Assembly (NCBI GenBank): GCA_030562195.1
Contig: CM060199.1
Location: 24,696,338-24,760,337 of the forward strand
From: Nipponacmea schrenckii
Taxonomy: Eukaryota; Mollusca; Gastropoda; Lottiidae
Reading direction: 5' to 3'
DNA: 64,000 nt
Both the position numbers and the translations under genes were made by a program. Positions 49,915 through 61,335 of the stretch are shown here, in pieces; positions within the stretch are counted from its first letter, which is position 1; every line of letters starts with the position of its first letter. Under the pieces are notes generated by a model. The model worked only from the letters and a program-made list of their open reading frames with translations, had not been told where the DNA came from and made no database searches.

Positions 49915-50741
49915 TGTTATGGCCATTTTAGCATTTGTTTAACATTTTATCATAAGCATGATGTATTGTTTCGTTTTGATAGGAGCACGCATATTGATTC
50001 CTGAAATTTAATGTATCTTATCATTCTTTCGTTTTTTGTGACAATTTAGTGCAGAATAGTTTTTAGTGAACACAACATGGCGGAAACTTTTATCAGTTTT
50101 TTATATTTTATCAGTTTTCATATCAGTACTTATCAGTTTTAAGACTTGTCATATTTTGTCATTTAGTGTGTGTGATTTGCAAACTCGGGTATTTTCCTAA
50201 AATCCACGCTGTATTTTCAGTTATCAGACTACAATTAATTTGTTGCATAACAAGAGTTACGTCCCCGAATGACAATTTTCAGTGTTGACATTAGTAGACC
50301 GCTATTTTATAAGTATTGTAATAAGTAACATCTGATTAGTTATCAGTTAATATTTATCAGATTATATTTCTAGATTCGGATTCTTTTGGAAGCCAAAATA
50401 ATCTATGTACCCTCTTGACATTTAACATACATGAGCCTATACTTCCATGGTTTCCATCTGTTATCCAAACTAGACTTTTGTGACATTTGTAGTAAGTCTT
50501 TTAATTGATTTATACATGTACTTCGACATTCTTATTTCATTGTATATTTCAGTTAATCGCTCGCTTTACGCTCAGTTAATCGCTCAACGCTTGTTCTCTC
50601 ACTTATCATTTAATACATTCAACTGTAAATCATCTTTATGTTTTTTGATTATATAAACTATTAAAAACAAAGAATCTTCGATTTTCATCTAAAGAGCGCA
50701 TAAACGTATCCTGTAAGCCTGACCCGCTGACAGCCACAATA
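49915..50741 (+). repeat. BEL/Pao 3' LTR
   Basis: It is 827 bp with the same ends as the 5' LTR and lacks its about 75-base segment. It is followed by TATAC, the target duplication, and then by a J-family element. Confidence 0.85.
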
Positions 50742-51804
50742 TATACCAATCTCAATCATTTTTATACACCCACATGAAATGGGGGGGGGGGGGGGGGGTA
50801 TTTTGTCGTCACCCCATCCGTCCGTCTGTCCGTCCGCCCATCGGTCCGTCTGTCTGTCTGTCCGTCCGTCAGTCCACGATTGCTCGTAAACACTCTACAA
50901 GGTGCAATTCTTGACGGATTTACATGAAACTTGATATGAGTGTTTATGATCACGCAAGGATGAACCCTATTGAAAATTAGCGAAATCGGAAAAAGTTCTT
51001 GCCCTTGTTCTCGAATGGCTCGTAAACACTCTACAATGTTCAATTTTTGACTGATTTTGATGAAACTTGGTGTGAGAGTATGTTATAGCTCAAGAATAAA
51101 CCTTATTGAAAAACATTTAGTATGAGTTATTGCCGTTGTTCTTGAAAACGCGTTCAATTTTAGCTTGTAAACACTCTTGAAAGAACAATTCTTAATGGAT
51201 TTTGATGAAACTTGGCTTGAGTATTTGTTATCACCCAAGGATGAAGCCTATTGAAAACCAGTTATATCGAAAAAAAATTAATATCAGTTATTGCCCTTGT
51301 TTTTGAAAACGCGCTCAACTTTTTGGCTTATAAACACTCTAGAAGGCACAATTCATGATCAATGTTGACAAAACTAGCTGTAATTGTTTGTTATCACCCA
51401 GGGATGAGCCCTATTGAAAATAAAAAATATCAAAATATATCTAATATGAATTATTGCCCTTGTTCTTTAAAACGTGTTTGATTTTTGTCTTGTAAACACT
51501 CTACGTGGCACAATTCGTGACCGATTTTGATGAAACTTGGTGTGAGAGTGCCTTCTAACTCAAGGATGAACCTATTGAAAATCAGCGAAATAAAAAAATA
51601 TTTAGGGTGAGTTATTGCCCTCGTTCTTGAAAACGTGTTCAATCTTAGCTTGTAAACACTCTAGAAAGAACAATTCGTAATGGATTTTGATGAAACTCGG
51701 TTTGAGTATTTGTTTTCGCCCAAGGATGAACCCTATTGAAAATCAGATAAATCGAAAAATATTTAGTACAAGTTATTGCCCTTGTTTTTAATAACGTGTT
51801 CATT

Positions 51805-51854
51805 ATATGCCCAAAATGTATTTTAGTCGTATATTTTGATCACCCCTGTCTGTC

Positions 51855-51892
<38 letters not shown>

Positions 51893-53015
51893 TGTGTGTC
51901 TGTTCACATTTTTCTTGTACTCACTCTACAGTCTACAATTCTCAATGGATCTTTTTTATTTTTGTTATATGGGTTAATAACATTACAAAGAGGATCCCTA
52001 TTGATTTTGGTGCTGATCGGACAATTTTTGGCCGAGATATAGCATAAAACTTCAGGGTAACAGTCTTGTACTTATTTTCCAGCCGACAATATTGACAATT
52101 CGACAGACCTCCCCTTTTTCGACGTCACAACCAATCAGAACGCGTGAATTCAATAAACCCGCGAATTGTAGTCTCTGTCACCCAGACTAATTACTATTAC
52201 ATAGATATCAGAAGGACTGGATTGTCGAGTCTAAAATTTAATAAATTATGTCGATCTTGTCACTTCTACAGCTTAAATTTCTTTCTTTTTATATTTCACG
52301 AAGGTTTGTGTTTGTGTTATTATATTATCAAAGTATGCAGTGCATTCGTCAAACAATGTTATTATGACATGTAAAATAGTGAGAGTCAATATCTTGACGA
52401 CAGTCTTCTCGACTGACTTTCCAAAGAAAATCTCCGATTAAGTAGGTCAAATTCTGAAATGGATTTCCTACCCTACATTATGTTGGAAGGCCATATCCTC
52501 ATATCGACAAAATATTTAAATAACGGTAGGCCTAATAAAGGTTTTATCTTACTAAAATTTATTTGATTCGTCCCGATATCAATAGCCTAAATCAGATATC
52601 GCTTGTAAACGTTGGCTTTTTTAGACCTATGTTTTATTTAGTTTTAACTTCAGAACACTTGACATCTGCCGACGAACAGCTTGAAATTGTGAATGTATCT
52701 TTTATAATAGAAGCAAACCTTTTGTGAAAGTCGTGCATCAATTAATAATTCCTGCGATAAATTTCCCGGTAAACTAGCATGACTTACTGCTAATCGCCAT
52801 CATGTTATTTCTGTAACGTTTGTTAGATATGGTGTCATTAAAATATTTGGCATGTGGGTTATTGGGGACTTAAAGTTGATCTGATCTGATTTTTGTGTTG
52901 TAGGATACTTTTAACCGAGATATAGCCTATCGTTAAACGTAGAAAAATCTTTAACATATGTATCTGTAGTATGGCTGCCATTTGGGCGTATTTCAATGCA
53001 TCGCATTGCTATCTT
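51805..53015 (+). mobile_element. Nested J-type element with a different 3' hairpin
   Basis: It starts ATATGCCCAAAATG, then a CACCCCTGTCTGTC block and a (GT)n run. It ends TTGGGCGTAT, hairpin CAATGC-ATC-GCATTG (52994-53008) and CTATCTT plus extra T. The host minisatellite unit (TTCAATTTTAGCTTGTAAACA) is split exactly in its T run, so both ends are set by the insertion. The interior 51900-52975 has no convincing gene. Confidence 0.65.
51860..51902. repeat. (GT)n microsatellite
   Basis: About 17 GT dinucleotides follow a short GTCT run. The Cys-Val translations over it are artefacts. Confidence 0.95.
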
Positions 53016-53658
53016 TTTTAGCTTGTAAACACTCTAGAAAGAAAAATTTTGAATGGATTTCGATGAAACTTGGTTTGAGTATTTTTTTTTTCACCCAAGT
53101 ATGAACCCTATTGAAAATCAGATAATCGAAAAATATTTAGTACAAGTTATTGCTCGTGTTTTTGAAAATGCGTTCAATTTTAGCTTGTAAACACTCTAGA
53201 AAGAATAATTTTTAATGGATTTTGATGAAACTTAGCTTAAGTATTTGTTTTCTCCCAAGAATAAACCCAATTGAAAATCAGATAAATCGAAAAATATTTA
53301 GTGTCAGTTATTGCCCTTGTTTTCAAAAACGCTTTCAACTTTTGGCTTGTGAACACTCTAAACATTTATTTTTGACAAAACTTGCTGAAATTGTTTAATA
53401 TCAACCTAGGATGAGCCCTATTAAGAATTAAAAATATCAAAATATTATTAAGGGTGAACCCTATTGCAAATCATAAAAATACCAAAAATATTTAATGAGT
53501 TGTAATTAGGTACAATTCTTGACATTTTTTAATGAAACTAGAGACCCTAGAAAAAAAAGTAAATGGTGGAATGGGCGTATATTACCTTGCCTGGCAAGCT
53601 ATCTTGTGGAATGGATGGAATTTTTATCAAATTCAAAAAGTAGGCAAATTGTTTTATT

Positions 53659-53707
53659 GCAGTGCGTTCTTCGAACGCACTGCTTTGTTTTCGGAATGAC
53701 TATTTTT
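53659..53707 (+). repeat. Isolated 5' cap of family F
   Basis: The hairpin GCAGTGCGTTC / GAACGCACTGC (53659-53683) is followed by TTTGTTTTCGGAATGAC and a short T run. A family I cap begins at 53708, where the F body should be. It is a cap without a body, as at 16465 and 22778. Confidence 0.7.
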
Positions 53708-54898
53708 ACGTATTTCGACTTTGGCGAAAACGTATTGTAATCGTTCGGATTATTACGTATTTCGACTTTGGCGAAAACGTATTGTAATCGTTCGGATTAT
53801 TTTTTTTTTTTTTTTTTTTTTTTTGTAATTCTTGGATGAGTTTGCAGACAAACTGGTAAAAGGTGCAGAAATTCTAAATCTACAGTTAATCTTAGAATGA
53901 TTTCTATTATCAAATAAAACAAAAACGGAAGTTCTATCTCTGACAGGAAGTGAAAACCGGAAGCTGAGGTTTTTTTGCTTTAGCAAGTTTATTTTCAGTT
54001 CGATTTTGACCGGATTTTCAGATTTGAAAACTTCAATGTATTTGTCAACTAACAATTATAGGTTTTATGCAATTAGGTTAAATATTTTACCCACGATTTG
54101 CAATTCAATATTCAAGGGTCATCGGCAAAAATTTCAGACCGTGATTTCTCCTTTAATATAAATGGTAAAATTTTGAAACTTTACCAGTTGATAGGCGATA
54201 TGATTATAATTTTTGAAAAAATGTGAAAAAAAAAGTTCTACTTCCGGTTTAGCCTCAAATGACGTAATTACGTAACTTCCGGTCTATAACTGCTAGGTGA
54301 AAAGTGAAAACTGTTTTATAAATAACTTGTCAATAGTAATTGATTTGACCTAAATAATTAGGTCAAGCTGCCATATCGGCCGCCATTTTGAATTTTTGTT
54401 ACAATTCTTAAATCCGAAATTCAGACACTACTGATCGACTGATTTTGATGAAATTTAGCACATAGATACAATGGATCATTATCTACCTTTTCTTGGAGAC
54501 CGATTTTCAAATTTCGTATATTCTTTCGAATTATTTAAATTTCGATTTTTTCAAAATTAGGTCACTTTAACGGCTACGGAAGGTGTGACCCACTTAATCT
54601 ATGACCTTGAAAATTAGGTCAAATAATATTCAATATATTGTCTACAAGTAGATATCTTTTAATTTGGCTTACTTAAAAAATTCATAGAGATAAGTGTACT
54701 TAAATACAGCAAAAATTGATAATTTTCATATTTTCGCCATCATTAACCGTTACGGAAGGTGTGACCTAATTATTTTATGACTTTGAAAACTAGGTCAAAT
54801 GATATTCAATATATTGTCTAGATGTAGGTAATTGCAAATTTAGCCTACATAATATTTTAAGGCTCTCGAAATACGTTCATAATTGTAAGCAATTCTAG
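53708..54898 (+). mobile_element. Family I element, array unit 1 (double cap)
   Basis: Two caps are stacked (53708-53754 and 53755-53801). A T run and the body (GTAATTCTTGGATGAG onward) follow. The 3' end has the subterminal CTCGAAATACGT (54864-54875), hairpin AATTG/CAATT (54881-54894) and CTAG (54895-54898). The body contains paired CCGGAAGT sites, TGACGTAATTACGTAA, GGCCGCCATTTTG and repeated TAGGTCA. It is non-coding. Confidence 0.65.
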
Positions 54899-54900
54899 TT

Positions 54901-56091
54901 ACGTATTTCGACTTTGGTCGAAAACGTATTGTAATCGTTCGGATTATTACGTATTTCGACTTTGGCGAAAACGTATTGTAATTGTTCGGATTATTTTATT
55001 TTTTTTTTTTTTTTTTTTGTAATTCTTGGATGAGTTTGCAGACAAACTGGTAAAAGGTGCAGAAATTCTAAATCTACAGTTGATCTTAGAATGATTTCTA
55101 TTATCAAATAAAACAAAACCGGAAGTTCTATCTCTGACAGGAAGTGAGAACCGGAAGTTCAGGTTTTTTTGCTTTAGCAAGTTTATTTTCAGTTCGATTT
55201 TGACCGGATTTTCAGATTTGAAAACTTCAATGTATTTGTCAACTAACAATTATAGGTTTTATGCAATTAGGTTAAATATTTTACCCACGATTTGCAATTC
55301 AATATTCAAGGGTCATCGGCAAAAATTTCAGACCGTGATTTCTCCTTTAATATAAATGGTAAAATTTTGAAACTTTACCAGTTGATAGGCGATATGTTTA
55401 TAATTTTTGAAAAAATGTGAAAAAAAAATTCCACTTCCGGTTTAGCCTCAAATGACGTAATTACGTAACTTCCGGTCTATAACTGCTAGGTGAAAAGTGA
55501 AAACTGTTTTATAAATAACATGTCAATAGTAATTGATTTGACCTAAATAATTAGGTCAAGCTGCCATATCGGCCGCCATTTTGAATTTTCGTTACAATTC
55601 TTAAATCCGAAATTCAGACACTACTGATAGACCGATTTTGATGAAATTTAGCACATAGATACAATGGAACATTATCTACCTTTTCTTGGAGACCGATTTT
55701 CAAATTTCGTATTTTCTTTCGAATTATTTAAATTTCGATTTTTTCAAAATTAGGTCACTTTAACGGGTACGGAAGGTGTGACCCACTTAATCTATGACCT
55801 TGAAAATTAGGTCAAATAATATTCAATATATTGTCTACGAGTAGATATTTTTTAATTTGGCTTACTTAAAAAATTCATAGAGATAAGTGTACTTAAATAC
55901 AGCAAAAATTGATAATTTTCATATTTTCGCCATCATTAACCGTTACGGAAGGTGTGACCTAATTATTTTATGACTTTGAAAACTAGGTCAAATGATATTC
56001 AATATATTGTCTAGATGTAGGTAATTGCAACTTTAGCCTATATAATATTTTAAGGCTCTCGAAATACGTTCATAATTGTAAGCAATTCTAG
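54901..56091 (+). mobile_element. Family I element, array unit 2 (double cap)
   Basis: It begins two bases after the CTAG of unit 1. Caps are at 54901 and 54949. The body is nearly identical to unit 1. The end is hairpin 56074-56087 and CTAG 56088-56091. Confidence 0.65.
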
Positions 56092-56848
56092 TTTTTTTTT
56101 TTTTTGTAATTCTTGGATGAGTTTGCAGACAAACTGGTAAAAGGTGCAGAAATTCTAAATCTACAGTTGATCTTAGAATGATTTCTATTATCAAATAAAA
56201 CAAAACCGGAAGTTCTATCTCTGACAGGAAGTGAGAACCGGAAGTTGAGGTTTTTTTGCTTTAGCAAGTTTATTTTCAGTTCGATTTTGACCGGATTTTC
56301 AGATTTGAAAACTTCAATGTATTTGTCAACTAACAATTATAGGTTTTATGCAATTAGGTTAAATATTTTACCCACGATTTGCAATTCAATATTCAAGGGT
56401 CATCGGCAAAAATTTCAGACCGTGATTTCTCCTTTAATATAAATGGTAAAATTTTGAAACTTTACCAGTTGATAGGCGATATGATTATAATTTTTGAAAA
56501 AAATGTGAAAAAAAAAATTCTACTTCCGGTTTAGCCTCAAATGACGTAATTACGTAACTTCCGGTCTATAACTGCTAGGTGAAAAGTGAAAACTGTTTTA
56601 TAAATAACTTGTCAATAGTAATTGATTTGACCTAAATAATTAGGTCAAGCTGCCATATCGGCCGCCATTTTGAATTTTCGTTACAATTCTTAAATCCGAA
56701 ATTCAGACACTACTGATAGACCGATTTTGATGAAATTTAGTACATAGATACAATGGATCATTATCTACCTTTTCTTGGAGACCGATTTTCAAATTTCGTA
56801 TTTTCTTTCGAATTATTTAAATTTCGATTTTTTCAAAATTAGGTCACT
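56092..56848 (+). mobile_element. Family I element, array unit 3 (cap-less, cut by the gap)
   Basis: A T run directly after the CTAG leads into GTAATTCTTGG without a cap. The sequence is nearly identical to units 1 and 2 up to the N gap. Confidence 0.65.
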
Positions 56849-57348
56849 NNNNNNNNNNNNNNNNNNNNNNNNNNNNNNNNNNNNNNNNNNNNNNNNNNNN
56901 NNNNNNNNNNNNNNNNNNNNNNNNNNNNNNNNNNNNNNNNNNNNNNNNNNNNNNNNNNNNNNNNNNNNNNNNNNNNNNNNNNNNNNNNNNNNNNNNNNNN
57001 NNNNNNNNNNNNNNNNNNNNNNNNNNNNNNNNNNNNNNNNNNNNNNNNNNNNNNNNNNNNNNNNNNNNNNNNNNNNNNNNNNNNNNNNNNNNNNNNNNNN
57101 NNNNNNNNNNNNNNNNNNNNNNNNNNNNNNNNNNNNNNNNNNNNNNNNNNNNNNNNNNNNNNNNNNNNNNNNNNNNNNNNNNNNNNNNNNNNNNNNNNNN
57201 NNNNNNNNNNNNNNNNNNNNNNNNNNNNNNNNNNNNNNNNNNNNNNNNNNNNNNNNNNNNNNNNNNNNNNNNNNNNNNNNNNNNNNNNNNNNNNNNNNNN
57301 NNNNNNNNNNNNNNNNNNNNNNNNNNNNNNNNNNNNNNNNNNNNNNNN
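56849..57348. other. Assembly gap (500 N)
   Basis: This is a second placeholder gap of exactly 500 N, inside the family I array. Confidence 0.99.
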
Positions 57349-57551
57349 AAGTTGGATTAAACATAAAGGATGCAATACTGGGGCTTATCTTCTGCTACTA
57401 TGTTTGGGATCTCTCGTATCCGAAACAATATCAACTATTGGGACTTCTTCAACACTATGTTTTGAAAGACAAAAAGAACAAATTCCATATGAGTGCAAAC
57501 TTTATTTTCGAAACAAATAGATGCAGTGACTATGCAGAAAAACACTTCTAA
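57349..57551 (+). CDS. C-terminal fragment of an unrecognised protein
   Basis: The frame is open from the gap to TAA at 57549-57551, about 67 codons, with ordinary protein composition (VGLNIKDAILGLIFCYYVWD, SYPKQYQLLG, DKKNKFHMS). It has a hydrophobic segment followed by YPK and an aromatic/basic tail. It loosely recalls the C-terminal region of the same uncharacterised family as the 33-35 kb pseudogene, which I cannot confirm. It may be part of a transposon gene whose body lies in the gap. Confidence 0.45.
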
Positions 57552-57762
57552 TTTATTATATTTTTTCGATGACCTTTTTTGGAGTAATTAATCCTAACTT
57601 AGTATAATTGCATCAAAATTTGCTTGTAGGGACAATAAAAGGTACAATTTTCACTGCATTTTGATGAAACATGGTGGGAGCATTGTTATTGATAACATTA
57701 TAGTCAGTTTGAAGTTGACTTATTCTTAATACCTTTAATTATTTAATTTATATTGTATAAAT

Positions 57763-58575
57763 GTATATTGTCGTCGCCCCTGTCCGTAGGTCTGTCGGTC
57801 CGTCAACATTTGTTGTAGACACTATAGAAGCTACAATTTTCTATGGATTTTAATGAAACTTGGTATCAGCATTGGTATTGATAAGGCGACGGTCAAGTTC
57901 GATTTGGACGATTATTGCCCCTGCCTCGATATTTGTTGTAGACACAATAGAAGCTACAATTTTCAATGGATTTTGATGAAACTTATTGTGAGCATTGGTT
58001 TTTGAGTTATTGCCCTTGACTGATTTACATCGCGTCAAAATTTATTTTTGATGCAATAGAAGCTACAATTTGCAATGGATTTGAATAAAACTTGGTATGA
58101 GCATTGGAATTGATAAGGCTGTGGTCAGGTTCGAATTTGATGATTTTTCGATGAATAGTTTATGGGTAATTGCCCTTGACTAAGTTAAATTGAGTAAAAT
58201 TACATTTTCTGTAGACATTATAGAAGCTACAATTTTAGTAAAATTGTGTCAAAATTCTATTGTGGTTGCAATAAGAAGCTTTAATTTTGAAAGGATTTTG
58301 ATGGAACTGAGTATAAGCATCAGAATTGATAAGATATTAGTCAACTTTGAATTTCCGACTTTTTTTAACGAATGGTTTTTTAGTTATTGCCATTGACTTA
58401 GTATTGAAATAGATAAGATGGTGGTCGAGTTTTAATGATTTTCCATGAACAGTTTTGGAGTTTTTGACCCTGACCTATATATCCAATCAGTTAATGTTTT
58501 TTGAGTTATTGCTCAATTTATTTTTCAAATTCAATGCTGCCAGTGGGCGTATGTTACCTTGCCTGGTAAGCTATC
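57763..58575 (+). mobile_element. Family J minisatellite element, 5'-truncated
   Basis: It begins at TATTGTCGTCGCCCCTGTCCG without the CGCCCAC start. Four to five diverged units follow, with GTAGACA-ATAGAAGCTACAATTTT and GATTTTGATGAAACTT. It ends with GTGGGCGTATG, hairpin CTTGCCTGGTAAG (one G-T pair) and CTATCTT. The short segment before it (57552-57762) has diverged unit fragments. Confidence 0.6.
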
Positions 58576-59116
58576 TTATCATGTGTTATCTTTTTTTACC
58601 CCTATTTTGTTAAATTTGAATTATACATGTATATATGAAGTTTATGTTTTAACCTTTTGAAGTTTGATTATATTATATTTTCATGTTACTGGCATAAACA
58701 ATTTTTAATTAAATATATTTAATATTAATCTGTTAACTATCGTAATCAGTCAACTCAAGTGACAATGAAATAGTTTACATCATTCTTTCAGTTGGCTGAG
58801 AGCAAAAGCAAACTAACAAAAATATCAGATAGTGTTTTGTTCAAAGATAATTGAAACTGTTTTGCATTTACAGTCACTGTCATACAACAAATACAATGTT
58901 TACCTTTTAAAAACATAAAAGCTAAACATGTCAACAGTCTAAACACATAAAAGCTAAACGTGTCAACAGTCTAAGCACCTCAAAGCTAAACATGTTGAGG
59001 ATGTAAACACTTTCCTAAGCATGTTTAGATATCAAACATGATTAGCGCCTAAACATGTAACCAATTCATTAACATGAAACGTGCTTAGAAAAGTGTTTAG
59101 GCCCTAAACACAATAT
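58576..59116. repeat. AT-rich region with short CTAAAC/GTTTAG repeats
   Basis: At 58912-59005 a unit of about 31 bp (CATAAAAGCTAAACATGTCAACAGTCTAA) occurs about three times. GTGTTTAG-GCC-CTAAACAC at 59093-59111 is a perfect 8-bp stem hairpin, abutting the LINE fragment. It is possibly a small MITE. The part 58576-58900 shows nothing. Confidence 0.5.
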
Positions 59117-60161
59117 TTACAGTGTATTTTCTGTGGGAGGATAGATATTTTTCAGTTTTTCTATTTCTTTTTCAAGATCTTCAATTCTTTTCCTATTTTG
59201 TTTGATTTTGTAACTAGAATACTTTATGGTTGCGCTTCTTATATCCATTTTTATCACATCCCAAAGTAATTGTGGTTCACAATCTTTATATTCTAATTTC
59301 GAGGCCCTAATTATATTTTTAATGGATGATATGAAGTCTGCTTCTAAAAGCAATGCCGTATTTAATTTGAAGAAAGCGGGTCCACGTCTATGTTCGATTA
59401 AGTTAAGGGATATATCGATAAGCGAATGACCGTTTTTAAATCCATATGAAATATTGGCATTTGTAATTTTAGTAGACAGTTCAAAGGAAACTATAAAAAG
59501 TTTAATCTTCGGTAGATAGAAGGATTGCGCCGCTTCCATGTGTAGCTTCATTTGTCAGGATTACCCACTCTCCAAATATCAACTAAATCTAAACTTTCCA
59601 TGTATTCTTTATTTTTTGAGTTTTCAAACGCGGTTTGTCTTCCATCGTATTTATCAAGTTCTTTATTAAAATAAAATTAAAATCTCCTCCCATTATGATG
59701 GGTATATCAATATTTGAAATAATTTTAAAAATATTCGTAAAAAATCCGGGTTCATCTTTATTAGGACCGTAAATGTTGCATAAAATCTATGTAAATGTTG
59801 CATAAAATATAAGGCTTATCATCATATAATATTTTTAAAATAATGAAACGACCTTGCTCACGGCTGATAACTTCAATATCCAAATTTGGGGATTTAAGTG
59901 TGAAAAATATATAGAATCGACCCACTCCTTTTTCCATGTGGCCTCCATTTCTGCTGTTGAGTGAGTTTCTTGAAGCAATATTATATTATATTTTTTGTTT
60001 TTTATCCAGTTAAATAATTGCTGTCGTTTTTCTTTATTTCCCAGACCTCTCGCGTTTAATGACGCTATTTCAATATTGAATGAAAGGATAAATTTTGTAT
60101 ATTGAAAACTGAAAAATGGTTTATCTTTTTGTCGTATATTACTAAAAATACACATAATTTT
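59117..60161 (-). pseudogene. L1-like LINE ORF2 fragment (endonuclease and linker)
   Basis: On the minus strand the endonuclease start (IEIASLNARGLGNKEKRQQ, NIILLQETHSTAEMEA) lies at about 60100-59930. A frameshifted middle with an NFN-like endonuclease motif follows at 59830-59560. The linker (RRGPAFFKLNTALLLE, QLLWDVIKMDIRSATIKYS) occupies 59551-59117. It stops before the reverse transcriptase. It belongs to the same broad family as the LINE at 38-44 kb, but is clearly a different, diverged copy. Several frameshifts make it non-functional. Confidence 0.75.
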
Positions 60162-60427
60162 GTGTGATGGATGGATGTAAATACATAACTTATAAACAAA
60201 CATATAATAAAGAAAACATGTAATGGGTAGCATACTGATGTATGGTAACTATAGGCTAGGGTCTTTAAAATTCAATATAATAGGAGTGACCTCGATCATT
60301 TTATATCGGGACGATGGGTTGTATGGATTATTTAAACAACATCGAAAAGAGAGAATTAACATATACACATATATATTATTTACTAATTAAGTTGTGTGGA
60401 TCACACATTTCACACTCACTACCCATT

Positions 60428-60728
60428 AAGTTTAAATATTATTTATTTAACATGTATAGTCAATACAACATATTTATATAGAAAAGAACCAACTAAATTT
60501 AGATTTAAAGATCCATTACTTCAGACTCAAATCGTTAAGTTTAAATATTATTCATTTAACATGTATAGTCAATACAACATATTTATACAGAAAAGAACTA
60601 ACTAAATTTAGATTTAAAGATCCATTACTTCAGACTCATATCGTTAAGTTTAAATAATATTATTATTCATTTAATATGTATAGTCAATACAACATATTTA
60701 TACAAAAAAGAACTAACTAAATTTAGGG
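60428..60728. repeat. 109-bp tandem repeat (about 2.8 units)
   Basis: Units starting AAGTTTAAATATTATT at 60428, 60537 and 60646 are nearly identical. The third carries a few changes and stops at AACTAAATTTAG. The short ORF over it is a by-product. The flanking 60162-60427 shows nothing recognised. Confidence 0.9.
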
Positions 60729-60764
60729 TGTTTAGCTTGCTATTTATATTCGAAAATCATGATT

Positions 60765-61104
60765 TTTTTAAGCGCAGACCTGATCTTGAAACCGACAATA
60801 TAGAGGGCGTTTGTATCGAAACCCTTCTCAACAATAAAAAATTTCTATTTTGTACTTTTTACAGAAACCCTCCCTTAAGGTACTGAAATTGACAATGCTA
60901 TCAGCAACTCTTTTACATTGGCAGCAACATCCGATATACAGAATATTTTAATATTTTTCGATTTTAACATTGATTTTTTGACTAAACACAATTCTTTTAT
61001 ACATGATGCTATTAATTTCTGAACCAACACGCATTGTGGAAAATAAAACAAAAACGTTTCTCGATTTAATTTTATCAAACTGTACACAATCTATTTCACA
61101 GTCA
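60765..61104 (+). pseudogene. CR1/Jockey-like LINE endonuclease fragment
   Basis: The plus strand reads RRPDLETDNIEGVCIE, then NKKFLFCTFYRNPP. After a shift comes FFDFNIDFLTKHNS (where GDFN is usual), then EPTRIVENKTKTFLDLILSN. This is the central and C-terminal motif order of an APE-type endonuclease of CR1/L2/Jockey-like elements. Frameshifts and stops break it. It ends at 61104, where the putative Harbinger terminus begins. Confidence 0.65.
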
Positions 61105-61330
61105 GGACCCGGTTGTTCAAATTGTTGTTATTTTAACCATGTTGTTATATTTAACCCATGGTTATATATTTAACAACGTGTTACATAACCAGAGGTTAAA
61201 AATGTGTTGTCCATCTTAATTTAACCATGTTGTTACATAACCATTTGGTTAAAATTTAACCAAATGGTTATAACATAACCATGCACTTAATTACCCATAA
61301 TTCCAAGGTTCCTCCATCGTCTGCTTATTT
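61105..61330 (+). mobile_element. Putative PIF/Harbinger 5' terminal region
   Basis: GGACCCGGTTGTTCAAA (61105-61121) resembles Harbinger-type termini starting GG-CCCGGTTG. It is followed by repeated TTAACCATGTTGTTA motifs and a 35-bp near-perfect palindrome of AACCATTTGGTT and AACCAAATGGTT (61238-61272). The right terminus is outside the window or not recognised, so the assignment rests on position next to the Myb-like gene. Confidence 0.4.
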
Positions 61331-61335
61331 TCAAC

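Larger units (their letters stand above)
44862..50741 (+). mobile_element. BEL/Pao LTR retrotransposon, internally deleted
   Basis: Two LTRs (44862-45763 and 49915-50741) flank gag, protease, reverse transcriptase, RNase H and the BEL-specific C-terminal domain in BEL/Pao order. TATAC precedes the 5' LTR (44857-44861) and follows the 3' LTR (50742-50746), giving a 5-bp target duplication. A purine-rich tract AGGAGG lies just before the 3' LTR (49903-49908). A primer-binding site was not identified. The element lacks a large part of gag and the integrase core, so it could only have moved with help in trans, if at all. Confidence 0.9.
50764..53605 (+). mobile_element. Family J minisatellite element, with a nested J relative
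   Basis: It starts ATACACCCACATG, then a G run (50779-50798) and a GTCC/GTCT array (50818-50875). Six or more units of about 150 bp follow (50880-51800 and 53025-53500), sharing CTTGTAAACACTCTA, TTTTGATGAAACTTGG and CCCAAGGATGAACCCTATTG. It ends with GGGCGTAT (53573-53580), hairpin CTTGCC-T-GGCAAG (53586-53598) and CTATCTT (53599-53605). The unit sequence differs from the copy at 17863-19251 though the ends are the same, so the ends define the family and the minisatellite varies. Confidence 0.65.

Noticed and set aside
51796..52047. Cys-Val-rich ORFs
   Set aside because: They are translations of the (GT)n microsatellite.
59226..59429. Plus-strand ORF over the LINE fragment
   Set aside because: It is a shadow of the minus-strand endonuclease-linker coding sequence, which has recognisable motifs.
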